Below the pieces are notes generated by a model, which searched no databases, had not been told where the DNA came from, and was given only the letters and a program-made list of their open reading frames with translations. The translations under genes and the position numbers were made by a program. A stretch of DNA of 64,000 nucleotides from Tenacibaculum sp. (lineage in GTDB: Bacteria; Bacteroidota; Bacteroidia; Flavobacteriales; Flavobacteriaceae). Of this stretch, positions 18,104-25,939 are shown piece by piece (positions within the stretch are counted from its first letter, which is position 1; each line of letters begins with the position of its first letter). The stretch is taken from contig JAKVCX010000007.1 in assembly GCA_022448525.1 (NCBI GenBank), positions 261,035 through 325,034 of the forward strand, written 5' to 3'.

Positions 18104-18436
18104 ATGGAATCAACAGAAGAGCAAAAAATTTTTGAAAAAATTATTAGAGAGGCTTGGAAAAATTCAGAATTCAAGGCGGAATTAATGAATTCACCTGTAG
18201 AGGCAATTCAGAATTTAACAGGCAAAACATTAATCATTCCAGAGGATAAAACCTTTGTAGTAAAAGACCAATCAGATGCATCTATTATATATTTTAATAT
18301 TCCTGCTGAACCTGATATGGACGATCTTGAATTAAATGAAGATCAACTCGATATCGTCGCTGGAGGAACTCAAGATCCACCAATTATTATTACCGATGGA
18401 GCTTCACAAATCGCAGATTTGTTAGGAGATGGATAA
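18104..18436 (+). CDS. NHLP-leader RiPP precursor 1
   Basis: This 110-residue precursor has a nitrile-hydratase-alpha-like leader (NHLP family): KIIREAWKNSEFKAELMNSP, then LTGKT, VVKDQSDASIIYFNIPAEP and the end ELNEDQLDIVAGG. The predicted C39 cut after Gly-Gly leaves a 22-residue core, TQDPPIIITDGASQIADLLG followed by DG. The core has two Thr and one Ser but no Cys, so it cannot form a lanthionine on its own. The ATG at 18104 is preferred; a TTG at 18077 would add nine residues unlike the family. The leader is about 60% similar to that of precursor 2. It lies 17 bases before the TPR cyclase gene. The identification as exporter cargo is strong; the modification is inferred. Confidence 0.88.
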   Translation: MESTEEQKIFEKIIREAWKNSEFKAELMNSPVEAIQNLTGKTLIIPEDKTFVVKDQSDASIIYFNIPAEPDMDDLELNEDQLDIVAGGTQDPPIIITDGASQIADLLGDG

Positions 18437-18453
18437 TAAATTAAACTTAAAAA

Positions 18454-20415
18454 GTGAACATTCGATTAGTAGCATATAGAAAGTTAAATTTTGGGAAGTA
18501 TTTACAAATAGTACTTCCCTTTTTTATTTTGATGATGAACTCAGTTTTTTGTCAAGATAATATTCCTGTGCAAAAAAACGTCGCAGATAGTTTATATAAA
18601 GAAGGAAACAAGAAAATCAAAAAAGGAGGCTTTAAAGAAGCATTACAAGACTTCACAGAAAGTCTGGAAATTTCGAAAAAGGATAATAACAATACCGTAG
18701 TGGGAGATTGTTATAGTAAAATTGCTGTTATTTATTATTACCAAGGAAAATACAACGATGCTTTTTTAAATTTTGATAAAAGCATTCAGTATTACCAAAA
18801 GTCCAACTATAAGAAAGGGTTGGCTTCTTCTTTTAATAATCAAGGAGCAATTTATTATTACTTAGGAAACTACCCAAAAGCATTAGATCAGTATAAGAAA
18901 GCACTTAAAATCCAGGAAGAACTTAATAATAAATCTCAAATAGCCGCAACAACAAAAAATATTGGAAGTATTTACTTGGAATTACAAGACTTTAAAAGTG
19001 CTAAAACTAATTTCCAAGCATCAAAAAAAATATATACTTCTATCAAAAAGGAAAAACCATTAATACAAGTTTTAAATGGTTTAGGTGAAATGTATTTGAG
19101 AGAGTCAAAGTTTAGTTCGGCTTTAGAAAACTTCGATAAAGCACTTCAATTAACTCAAAAGTTTGATGATAACAGAAGAGAAGTAGAAGTATTATTTAAT
19201 CTAGGTAAGCTATATTACTTAAAAAGGGATTATAAAACAGCATTATCATTTTATAATGAATCACTCAATAAAGCTGTTCAGCAAAAAAATGTTTTGTATG
19301 AAAGTAATTCCATAGTTGCAATTGGGACTTTAGAAGAAGAAAAAGGAGAAGTTTTTTCAGCGATAAAAAAGTGTAAAAAAGGACTTCAACTCGCAACGAA
19401 ACTGAAGGTAATATCTATTCAGGAAGAAGCTTGCGAATGTTTATATAATGCTTATAAGGCATCTAATAAAAACAGTTATGCATTACGATACTTAGAAAAA
19501 ATGCATATGCTAAAAGATAGTTTGAATCTTAAACAAACTTCAGATAAAATATTAAAAATGAAGTTTGAAAAAGAAATGTTACTAGATAGTATTGCCAATG
19601 TTGAAAAAGAAAGAAAACTCCAAATGCAGCACAAAGAAGAGGTTGCTAAAAAGGAAAAACAAAGAAATGCATTATTGGTATCTGGAGCGTTCATCATACT
19701 AATAGCAGTCGCTTTATGGAGTAGATTAAATTTTACCAAAAAAGCAAAAGCAAGATTACAGGTAGAGAAAGATCGATCAGAACATTTACTTCATAATATT
19801 TTACCAGAAGAAGTTGCAGATGAATTAAAAGAAAACGGATTTGTAAAAGCGCAAGATTTTGAAAAAGCTTCCATATTATTTACTGACTTCAAATCTTTTA
19901 CACAAACAGCATCATTATTAAGTCCTCAAGAATTAGTTGAAGAAATCAATCAATGTTTTAAAGCTTTTGACGAAATAATGGGTAAATATTCATTAGAAAA
20001 AATCAAAACTATTGGAGATGCTTATATGGCTGCAGGAGGCTTGCCAAAGCCAGATTCAAATGCTGTTAAGAAAATGATCTTAGCAGCACTAGAAATGCAG
20101 GATTTTATAAAGCTTAGAAAAGTTAAAAACAGGCAAAAGAATAAACCAGCTTTCGATATGAGAGTTGGTATTCATGTTGGTCCTATCGTCGCTGGAATTG
20201 TAGGTGTAAAAAAATTCCAATATGATATTTGGGGAGATACTGTAAATACGGCCAGTAGAATGGAAAGTAATGGAGAAATTGAAAAAGTAAATATAAGTAG
20301 CGCTACCTATGAATTGGTAAAACAAGACAAAGATCTCGAATTTGAATATAGAGGAGCTATAGAAGTAAAAGGAAAAGGAGCTCTTGAGATGTATTTTGTT
20401 GATAAAGTAATGTAA
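18454..20415 (+). CDS. TPR membrane-anchored class III adenylate cyclase
   Basis: This 653-residue protein starts at GTG 18454 with a signal-peptide/anchor (LQIVLPFFILMMNSVFCQ), followed by about seven TPR-like repeats (residues 45-360), a coiled coil and a membrane segment near 405-425 (NALLVSGAFIILIAVALW). The cyclase domain (about 450-650) has Asp478 (LFTDFKSFT) and Asp522 (IKTIGDAYMAAGG) for metals and Lys518 plus Asp591 (FQYDIWGDTVNTASRM). Lys/Asp is the adenine-selecting pair of mammalian-type (class IIIa) adenylyl cyclases, so it should make cAMP. The TPRs should be periplasmic and the cyclase cytoplasmic, so it could sense envelope state or peptide outside. It sits between NHLP precursors 1 and 2. 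Confidence 0.88.
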   Translation: MNIRLVAYRKLNFGKYLQIVLPFFILMMNSVFCQDNIPVQKNVADSLYKEGNKKIKKGGFKEALQDFTESLEISKKDNNNTVVGDCYSKIAVIYYYQGKYNDAFLNFDKSIQYYQKSNYKKGLASSFNNQGAIYYYLGNYPKALDQYKKALKIQEELNNKSQIAATTKNIGSIYLELQDFKSAKTNFQASKKIYTSIKKEKPLIQVLNGLGEMYLRESKFSSALENFDKALQLTQKFDDNRREVEVLFNLGKLYYLKRDYKTALSFYNESLNKAVQQKNVLYESNSIVAIGTLEEEKGEVFSAIKKCKKGLQLATKLKVISIQEEACECLYNAYKASNKNSYALRYLEKMHMLKDSLNLKQTSDKILKMKFEKEMLLDSIANVEKERKLQMQHKEEVAKKEKQRNALLVSGAFIILIAVALWSRLNFTKKAKARLQVEKDRSEHLLHNILPEEVADELKENGFVKAQDFEKASILFTDFKSFTQTASLLSPQELVEEINQCFKAFDEIMGKYSLEKIKTIGDAYMAAGGLPKPDSNAVKKMILAALEMQDFIKLRKVKNRQKNKPAFDMRVGIHVGPIVAGIVGVKKFQYDIWGDTVNTASRMESNGEIEKVNISSATYELVKQDKDLEFEYRGAIEVKGKGALEMYFVDKVM

Positions 20416-20550
20416 GTATTCATGATTTGAAGCATTAATTGTTACTGCTCTTGAAATAAAAAACACAATAATTAGAGAGAAAAAATTCAATAATTTCTTT
20501 AAAAGCAGTTTTGTCAGTGTTTCTGTCATTTTTACGATAAAAGACCGCCT

Positions 20551-20558
20551 TAAATTTG
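20551..20558 (+). promoter_or_regulatory. candidate -7 box for NHLP precursor 2
   Basis: TAAATTTG matches the Bacteroidota -7 consensus TAnnTTTG, 42 bases before the ATG at 20600. No TTTG is found at the usual distance upstream, so an activator may be needed. TTTCTGTCA at 20519-20527 lies nearby and recurs upstream of precursor 1. Confidence 0.4.
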
Positions 20559-20599
20559 GAGTGTTGTTAAAAGGTAAAGGATTAAAACTTTTAAAAATT

Positions 20600-20917
20600 A
20601 TGAAACTAACTGATAAGCAAAAAAAGTCTCAAGACTTATTACAGAAAATCATTTCAGCAGCTTGGGATGATGCAAGTTTTAAGCAAGAACTTATCGATAA
20701 TCCGATAGATGCAATTAAAAAATTAACAGGAGAAACTGTAAAGCTACCTAAAGGAAAAAGGTTAATTGTAAAGGATCAAACGGATGAGTCTCTTATTTAC
20801 ATTAATATTCCAGCAGAACCAAATATGGATGATATGGAACTTAATGAGATGCAGTTAGAAGCTGTTGCAGGGGGAGCGGAATTACCACCATGGATTATTC
20901 CAACAATACCAGTGTAA
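20600..20917 (+). CDS. NHLP-leader RiPP precursor 2
   Basis: This 105-residue NHLP precursor uses the ATG at 20600; an upstream GTG at 20561 would add a lysine-rich stretch that overlaps the candidate promoter. Leader elements are KIISAAWDDASFKQELIDNP, KLTGETVKLP, IVKDQTDESLIYINIPAEP and ELNEMQLEAVAGG. The 13-residue core after GG is AELPPWIIPTIPV: very hydrophobic, four prolines, one Trp, one Thr, no Ser or Cys. Only one residue could therefore be dehydrated. It resembles precursor 1 throughout the leader but not in the core. It is followed after 60 bases by precursor 3. Confidence 0.88.
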   Translation: MKLTDKQKKSQDLLQKIISAAWDDASFKQELIDNPIDAIKKLTGETVKLPKGKRLIVKDQTDESLIYINIPAEPNMDDMELNEMQLEAVAGGAELPPWIIPTIPV

Positions 20918-20977
20918 GATTTTATAAAACGTAAATAAATTAAACTAAATATTTTTTAAACATTTAAAACAATCATT

Positions 20978-21274
20978 ATGGAAATTAAGAATTTAAACAA
21001 AGACGAAAAGTGGAATGCTATTTTTGAGAAGTGTTATCAAGATGAAGCATTTAAAAAAGAATTTATGGCGAACCCAGTTGATGTGTTACAAAGTTATTCT
21101 GATGTAGAAATTGATACTAAAGGATTTAAAGTAGTAGTGACTGACCAGTCTGATCCACAGGTAATTAATATTAACATTCCGATCAACGAGGATGATTTAC
21201 AATTAACTGAAGCGCAATTAGAGCACGTTGCAGGAGGAAGTAAATTCTGTATATCAGTAAGTTTCTTCTTCTAA
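20978..21274 (+). CDS. NHLP-leader RiPP precursor 3
   Basis: This 98-residue NHLP precursor is more divergent than the other two: IFEKCYQDEAFKKEFMANPV, VVVTDQSDPQVININIPI and the end LQLTEAQLEHVAGG. The core is SKFCISVSFFF, 11 residues, with three Ser, one Cys and four Phe. It is the only one of the three cores with a Cys, so a lanthionine could form here if a Ser is dehydrated, by a cyclase from elsewhere or spontaneously. The start at 20978 fits the family. It lies downstream of precursor 2 and 180 bases before the DUF3667-like gene, which has its own candidate promoter. Confidence 0.86.
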   Translation: MEIKNLNKDEKWNAIFEKCYQDEAFKKEFMANPVDVLQSYSDVEIDTKGFKVVVTDQSDPQVININIPINEDDLQLTEAQLEHVAGGSKFCISVSFFF

Positions 21275-21411
21275 AACTTAGTAATTATGTTATATATAAA
21301 AGGCATTGTATATTATTCCAATATTCAATGCTTTTTATGTTTAAATATTGAAGAATGATTTAAACCAATTTTCTATTAAATAATTAGCCTGTAAAAAATC
21401 TGTATATATAT

Positions 21412-21419
21412 TACTTTTG
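21412..21419 (+). promoter_or_regulatory. candidate -7 box for DUF3667/LanM-like gene pair
   Basis: TACTTTTG fits TAnnTTTG and would give a leader of about 30 bases before the ATG at 21455. The -33 region is weak. If real, the membrane protein and the dehydratase are expressed separately from the precursors. Confidence 0.4.
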
Positions 21420-21454
21420 TTAGAAAGGAAATCCAATAAAATAATAAAAACAGT

Positions 21455-22198
21455 ATGGTCGAAAAATGTTTAAATTGTAATACGGAAATCATGGGGAATT
21501 TTTGCCATGTATGCGGACAAAAAAATTCAACAAAACGTTTTTCATTGAAACAGGTAGCTCTAAAAGATTTTATACAAGGAATCTTTCTTTTAGATAAAGG
21601 TTTACCTTATACTATCAAAGAATTAATTATAAGACCAGGACACAGTATTCGAAATTATGTTAAAGGAAAAAGAGTATTATATTTTAATTATTTTTCGCTA
21701 CTAATTATCCTGCTTTCATCTAATATTTTTTTATCTCAATATAAGTCTGTTAGTCTTATTGAAATGTATGGAGATGAAGTTCTTTCTGGTTATTTAAAGC
21801 TTTCGAAAAGCTATGGTAAAATATTAAAAGTAATAGGAATTCCTTTATGGGCAGTTATTATTTATTTTGTTTTTAGAAAAGCCAAACAAAATTATGTCGA
21901 AAACGTAGTGCTTAGTATATATATGCTTTGTGGAATGTTGATTGTTAATCTACCATTTGAAATATTTTCAATGTTTAATACTCAAATATCTCTACTATTA
22001 TGGGTTAACAATATAAAAGCTATATTAATAACTATCTATTCATTTTATTTTATTTATCAATATTTTTCTGTTTTTGGATATAAAAAACACTCTTTGATTA
22101 TTCGTTCTTTATCCACTGTCATTGGAATAGTACTAGTTGAAAATCTAATTACTCAGTTAGTGAATCAGGTGGGGATGATTATTTCCTTGGGAGGCTAA
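21455..22198 (+). CDS. DUF3667-like zinc-ribbon membrane protein
   Basis: This 247-residue protein begins with a four-cysteine zinc ribbon (CLNCNTEIMGNFCHVCGQKN) and then KRFSLKQVALKDFIQGIFLL and LIIRPGHSIRNYVKGKRV, which match the DUF3667 family of Bacteroidota. Four to five membrane segments follow (for example FNYFSLLIILLSSNIFL and VIGIPLWAVIIYFVF). The biochemical function of the family is unknown. The stop codon touches the start of the LanM-like gene with no gap, so the two are co-translated. A role as immunity protein or as membrane anchor for the dehydratase is possible but only suggested by position. Confidence 0.72.
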   Translation: MVEKCLNCNTEIMGNFCHVCGQKNSTKRFSLKQVALKDFIQGIFLLDKGLPYTIKELIIRPGHSIRNYVKGKRVLYFNYFSLLIILLSSNIFLSQYKSVSLIEMYGDEVLSGYLKLSKSYGKILKVIGIPLWAVIIYFVFRKAKQNYVENVVLSIYMLCGMLIVNLPFEIFSMFNTQISLLLWVNNIKAILITIYSFYFIYQYFSVFGYKKHSLIIRSLSTVIGIVLVENLITQLVNQVGMIISLGG

Positions 22199-23719
22199 AT
22201 GAAAAGTAATCAGATTTGTTTTTTAATATTCTTTCAAAGTAAATTTAAAAAAGAAAAATTCATGAACTTATCTACCAATAAACTACAAAACCAACTCCAA
22301 AGTTTTTTAGTTGAATCTAATGAAGCTGTAATAGTTCCATATATTCAAGAAAATAAAATCATATGCGAGGATGCTGATTTCATTATTAACGAAATATTGA
22401 AAAATTCAGGACAACCTATTTTTAAAGAACTTCCTGTATTTAAAAATAAATATTTTAACGAAAAGAAGAAAATCACGCGTAATTTCAATAGTATTCATAA
22501 TGCATTTCACAATGATGTTAATGAGCTAAAAAATAAAAATTTGATTCGAACTTTGAATGGAGAGATAAATGATATTTTTATTGGTATGGGTGATTTTCAT
22601 AATGGGAGTTCTACTTCAATTGTGAATTTTAAGAATAATGAAAAGCTAATTTATAAACCTACCAATAGTGAAATTTCCGAAGCGTTTTTCACTCTATTGG
22701 ACTGGGTTAATGGTTACTATGATTTAGGAGAGTATAGATATGGAATGCTAAATAAGAAAGAATATCATTGGCAAGAGTTTGTTAACAACAAACCTTGTGA
22801 ATCTATAGAAGAGTTACATATATATTATAAAAGAGCAGGTTATTTATTGTGCGTTTTATATATGTTGAATAGTATGGATTTTCATTCAGAAAATATTATA
22901 GCAAGAGGATCATCTCCAGTACTTATTGATCATGAAACAATAATCCAAGGGCAAATATCAGATAAATATAGGGAAGGATTTAAGCGATATAATGGTGATA
23001 ATGAGGATACTGTTTTAAATACATACTTATTACCGAATCTTGAAGTGGCAAATCTTTTTCCAGTAGGAACCTGCGGTTTTGGTTATTCAAAACAAACATC
23101 TATGTCTGGTCATAAAAAAATTGGAATTAATCGTTTTACTAAAGATTGGCAATTAATGAAAAAATTGGTGACAGAAGACTTTAATAAAACAAATTTACCA
23201 ATACTTAAAGGTGAAAAAATTTTTCCAGAAGAGTTTGTTAAAGATTTGATTATTGGATTTGAAGAGTGTTATAATTTATTTCTGGAAAATAAAAGCTTTT
23301 TATTATTTCAAGAATCTTCCCCTCTAAGAAGATTTATGAATGTACCTGTTCGATATATTTGGAGAGCGACAAACGTTTATGAGAAAATTCTTAGGTTTAT
23401 GAACCTTCCGAAAAACTTGAAAAATTCGCATTTGTATGTCCAAAAGATTCATGATTATTTGTCTGTAGCTTTTAAGAGTGTGCCACAAGGCTCTCCACTA
23501 TTTACAATCTTAGAACATGAAATAGCTCAAATGATAAGAGGAGACATTCCTTTTTTCGAAATAGATTCATCTTCTAGAGATTTACAAACTGAATTTGGTG
23601 TAATCAAAGATTTCTTCGAATTAAGTTGTGTAGAAAACATTGAAAGGAAATTAAATAAATTTTCTAAGGAAGATTTGGAATATCAAAAAAGTCTAATTTT
23701 TAATAGTTTGAAGAAATAG
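22199..23719 (+). CDS. stand-alone LanM-type dehydratase domain, no LanC cyclase
   Basis: This 506-residue protein matches the dehydratase domain of class II lanthipeptide synthetases (DUF4135). Key residues seen: Asp132 and His134 (GDFHNG), Lys153 (IYKPTN), Asp227/His229/Asn232 (MDFHSENII), Asp244 (LIDHETI), then Arg385, Arg389 and Thr391 ([11 protein letters not shown]). Their spacing agrees with the kinase-like and phosphate-elimination residues I recall for CylM (D347/H349/N352/D364, R506/T512). Full LanM proteins are about 900-1,000 residues and end in a LanC-like zinc cyclase; this one stops after the dehydratase, with no zinc-ligand motif. It would phosphorylate Ser/Thr and eliminate phosphate to give dehydrated residues, most likely in the NHLP peptides next to it. 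An alternative start is ATG 22262, since the first 21 residues look unlike the family. Confidence 0.85.
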   Translation: MKSNQICFLIFFQSKFKKEKFMNLSTNKLQNQLQSFLVESNEAVIVPYIQENKIICEDADFIINEILKNSGQPIFKELPVFKNKYFNEKKKITRNFNSIHNAFHNDVNELKNKNLIRTLNGEINDIFIGMGDFHNGSSTSIVNFKNNEKLIYKPTNSEISEAFFTLLDWVNGYYDLGEYRYGMLNKKEYHWQEFVNNKPCESIEELHIYYKRAGYLLCVLYMLNSMDFHSENIIARGSSPVLIDHETIIQGQISDKYREGFKRYNGDNEDTVLNTYLLPNLEVANLFPVGTCGFGYSKQTSMSGHKKIGINRFTKDWQLMKKLVTEDFNKTNLPILKGEKIFPEEFVKDLIIGFEECYNLFLENKSFLLFQESSPLRRFMNVPVRYIWRATNVYEKILRFMNLPKNLKNSHLYVQKIHDYLSVAFKSVPQGSPLFTILEHEIAQMIRGDIPFFEIDSSSRDLQTEFGVIKDFFELSCVENIERKLNKFSKEDLEYQKSLIFNSLKK

Positions 23720-24070
23720 AATTTTAGTAAGGTAAAACTATCTCTCTTTACAGAGGTAAGATTTAACTAGTACAAAGATTAATACTAAAAAAAGACGTTA
23801 TCAGCGTCTTTTTTTAATTTATCTGTAATAATTTCTATTTAAATTACACCTTTCGCTATAATTTAAACAGGTGTATTTCCCCTTTTTTATTCTCAAAAAC
23901 CTCAAAGTTAATTCAAGGAGAACAACATAATTAAAACCGTTTTTTGAATTTCGATAAATTGTTAGACCCGATAGAGTTTTGAAGTCAACCATCGACCAAA
24001 TAAACTAATAGTAGCGATTTATGAGATATTGCAAATCATTTCAGAAGAGTCAAATGATTAATTATACAAA
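23720..24070. other. intergenic region between convergent LanM-like and TPR-LuxR genes
   Basis: This is a 351-base region between two converging genes. Apart from the terminator at 23791-23817 it holds a weak inverted repeat (TACACCT about 23844, AGGTGTA about 23868) and no reading frame with protein-like content. I see nothing else in it. Confidence 0.5.
23791..23817 (+). terminator. intrinsic terminator of the NHLP locus
   Basis: AAAGACG (23791-23797) pairs with CGTCTTT (23805-23811) around a 7-base loop and runs into a T-tract. It closes the locus about 70 bases after the LanM-like stop. A-residues before the stem mean it may also work for the converging gene. Confidence 0.75.
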
Positions 24071-25675
24071 TTAGTCTACTATGCTTTGTATGTAAAAGTC
24101 AAGTTTAATCTCTTTACTAAGTTCTAATTTCTTTTTTAAACGAAAACGAGTCGATTTGATTGCTTCTATACTTGTGTCTCTAATCTTTGCAACTTCTTTT
24201 CGAGATAATCCTATTTTAATGTAGGAACATACTTCAAGATCGGTTTTAGTAAGTACAGGATGTTTACTTTTCAATTGTTTTAGAAATTCTTTATTCAAGC
24301 TTTGAATTTCTTTTTTTAAGGTTACAATTTTTTCTTCAGTTAAGTTTTCTTCTTTTAATTCAGCAATTATCTTTTCTATGATATACTCGTTATTTTTATT
24401 TGGAGGTTCGTCAAGTTTATCAATTTCTTTTAAAGCATTGTTAGAATTATGAAGCTCTTGTTGCTGCCTTTCTTCTTCTCTTTTTTGTTTTCGTTTAGCC
24501 CGTAAATGTCTTCTATAACTGAAGTAAGAAATAATTAGAGCTAATAATGCAAAAATCAAAAGTATACTTCCGTAAAGTAATTTGGTTAAACTATCATTTT
24601 TTGCTTCAATTAGTAAGTTTCGTCTTTCTTGTATTTGAATAATACTATCTCTAACACGTTGTTTTTCTTGCGTATTAAAGATTTCCATTTCCTTTAATCT
24701 TTGGGCTTGTTTAGCATTATTTATTTCCTGTTCAATAGAAGTATATTTTAAAACATCCTCAAAGGCAAGAGCATGTTTTTTCATAGCTTTATATATAGAA
24801 CTTCTTGTAAAATAAGCGTCGTGTAAAATTTTAGTAGCTCCGTCTGGAATGGCTAATTCCAAGCTTTTATTTATATATTTTAAGGCGAGTTCTAGATTGT
24901 TTTGTTGAAGGTAAACCTTTGCAATATTAGTTTGTGTAGATATTATAGATCGTTGCTTATTTATACTTTTTACATAAGTCAGATAATTCTTATAAATGGA
25001 AAGAGCTACATCATATTTTCCGAGAATAGTATATAAAGATGCTTTGTTGGCAATGGCTTGTTGTTTTCCTTCTTCATAATCACTTATTTCGAAATATTCG
25101 ATGGCTTTATCAATTACATAAAAAGAAGAATCAATCTTCCCCATATTTTTATAGCATCCCGACATCATACTATAATTGTTAGCAAGCTTTCGAAATTGTT
25201 TATTCTCTAGATTAATGTAGATAGCTTTATTGAATAATTCAATTGATTTTTTATGTTGTTTTTGAATTCGGTAAATAAAAGCTATGTTATGATATATTGT
25301 TGAAAGTCGCAGTGTATCATTGTTGCGTAGGTAAATTTTTTCTGCTGCGTAGTAGTCTTTCAAGGCCTCTACATAATTAGCTCTTCTTCTTTTATAAATT
25401 CCGGAGTGTGAATAGGTTTGAGCTCTTTGTATTTTGGTGTTATAAGTAGCTGCATCAAGTATTTGATGAATTTTGTTACAATAAACAATTACTTTGTTAT
25501 AATCTCTTCTTTTTTGATAGTTGCATAATTCTAAATATGCCTCTACTTTTAACGAGTCAGTTTTTGCATTTTCCAGAGAAGTATTTAATTGAGTAAGCGT
25601 GCTATCTATTTTTATTTGAGTAAAAACTGAAATACTCAGAAAAAAAGAAAAAAGAATTGAAAATAGATGACGCAT
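24071..25675 (-). CDS. TPR-LuxR type membrane regulator
   Basis: This regulator of about 534 residues starts at ATG 25675 (MRHLFSILFSFFLSISVFTQ, a signal peptide); an upstream ATG at 25714 would spoil the signal peptide. TPR-like repeats fill residues 25-300, a membrane segment lies near 360-380 (LLYGSILLIFALLALIISYF), then coiled coil, then a LuxR/GerE-like helix-turn-helix at the C-terminus (HPVLTKTDLEVCSYIKIGLS and EAIKSTRFRLKKKL). This is a common flavobacterial family with periplasmic TPRs and a cytoplasmic DNA-binding end. It is the last gene of the surface-protein operon and shares its C-terminus with two paralogues at 46571 and 48402. It is a good candidate for autoregulating the island. 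Confidence 0.85.
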   Translation of the reverse strand: MRHLFSILFSFFLSISVFTQIKIDSTLTQLNTSLENAKTDSLKVEAYLELCNYQKRRDYNKVIVYCNKIHQILDAATYNTKIQRAQTYSHSGIYKRRRANYVEALKDYYAAEKIYLRNNDTLRLSTIYHNIAFIYRIQKQHKKSIELFNKAIYINLENKQFRKLANNYSMMSGCYKNMGKIDSSFYVIDKAIEYFEISDYEEGKQQAIANKASLYTILGKYDVALSIYKNYLTYVKSINKQRSIISTQTNIAKVYLQQNNLELALKYINKSLELAIPDGATKILHDAYFTRSSIYKAMKKHALAFEDVLKYTSIEQEINNAKQAQRLKEMEIFNTQEKQRVRDSIIQIQERRNLLIEAKNDSLTKLLYGSILLIFALLALIISYFSYRRHLRAKRKQKREEERQQQELHNSNNALKEIDKLDEPPNKNNEYIIEKIIAELKEENLTEEKIVTLKKEIQSLNKEFLKQLKSKHPVLTKTDLEVCSYIKIGLSRKEVAKIRDTSIEAIKSTRFRLKKKLELSKEIKLDFYIQSIVD

Positions 25676-25766
25676 TTTTGAATTTGGTTGATGAAAATGA
25701 GAAAGGCCAGCCAATAATCCGCACTGACCTTTCTGCTGTAATAAACTCCCTTTGTTTTAAATATTG

Positions 25767-25928
25767 TTAAAACCCATCTCCTGGAGCTTCAGGAGACGCT
25801 GCTTGTGCTTTTTTAGGGTTTAGTATTAAATATGTTCCAAGTGCTGTTAAAGCCGTGTATTTCCCGTAATTTCCTATTTTTTGGATAGCCTCTTTACGTG
25901 TTATTTTGTCGTTATTTTTATTATTCAT
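25767..25928 (-). CDS. small conserved-looking protein, 53 residues
   Basis: This 53-residue ORF starts with a hydrophilic stretch (MNNKNNDKITRKEAIQKIG), then a mildly hydrophobic helix (YGKYTALTALGTYLIL), then NPKKAQAASPEAPGDGF. The pattern, with basic residues before a hydrophobic stretch and a possible AQAA cleavage site, looks like a twin-arginine-like or Sec export signal without a mature domain; only a single Arg-Lys is present, not RR. The gene begins 11 bases after the T9SS protein gene and is followed by the TPR-LuxR gene, so it appears to be in the same operon. Composition and tight spacing support a real gene; function unknown. Confidence 0.6.
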   Translation of the reverse strand: MNNKNNDKITRKEAIQKIGNYGKYTALTALGTYLILNPKKAQAASPEAPGDGF

Positions 25929-25939
25929 GATGTTATGTG

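Noticed and set aside
18104-18436. Annotation of precursor 1 as a nitrile hydratase alpha subunit
   Set aside because: It is 110 residues long, lacks the metal-binding Cys cluster and ends in VAGG plus a short core, which is the precursor pattern.
22199-23719. Possibility that the LanM-like gene is a truncated pseudogene
   Set aside because: All expected dehydratase residues are present, the frame ends cleanly just after the domain and a terminator follows at once; no LanC remnant is visible downstream.
23844-23875. TACACCT/AGGTGTA inverted repeat as a terminator
   Set aside because: The 17-base loop is long, there is no T-run on either side, and the nearby hairpin at 23791-23817 is far better.
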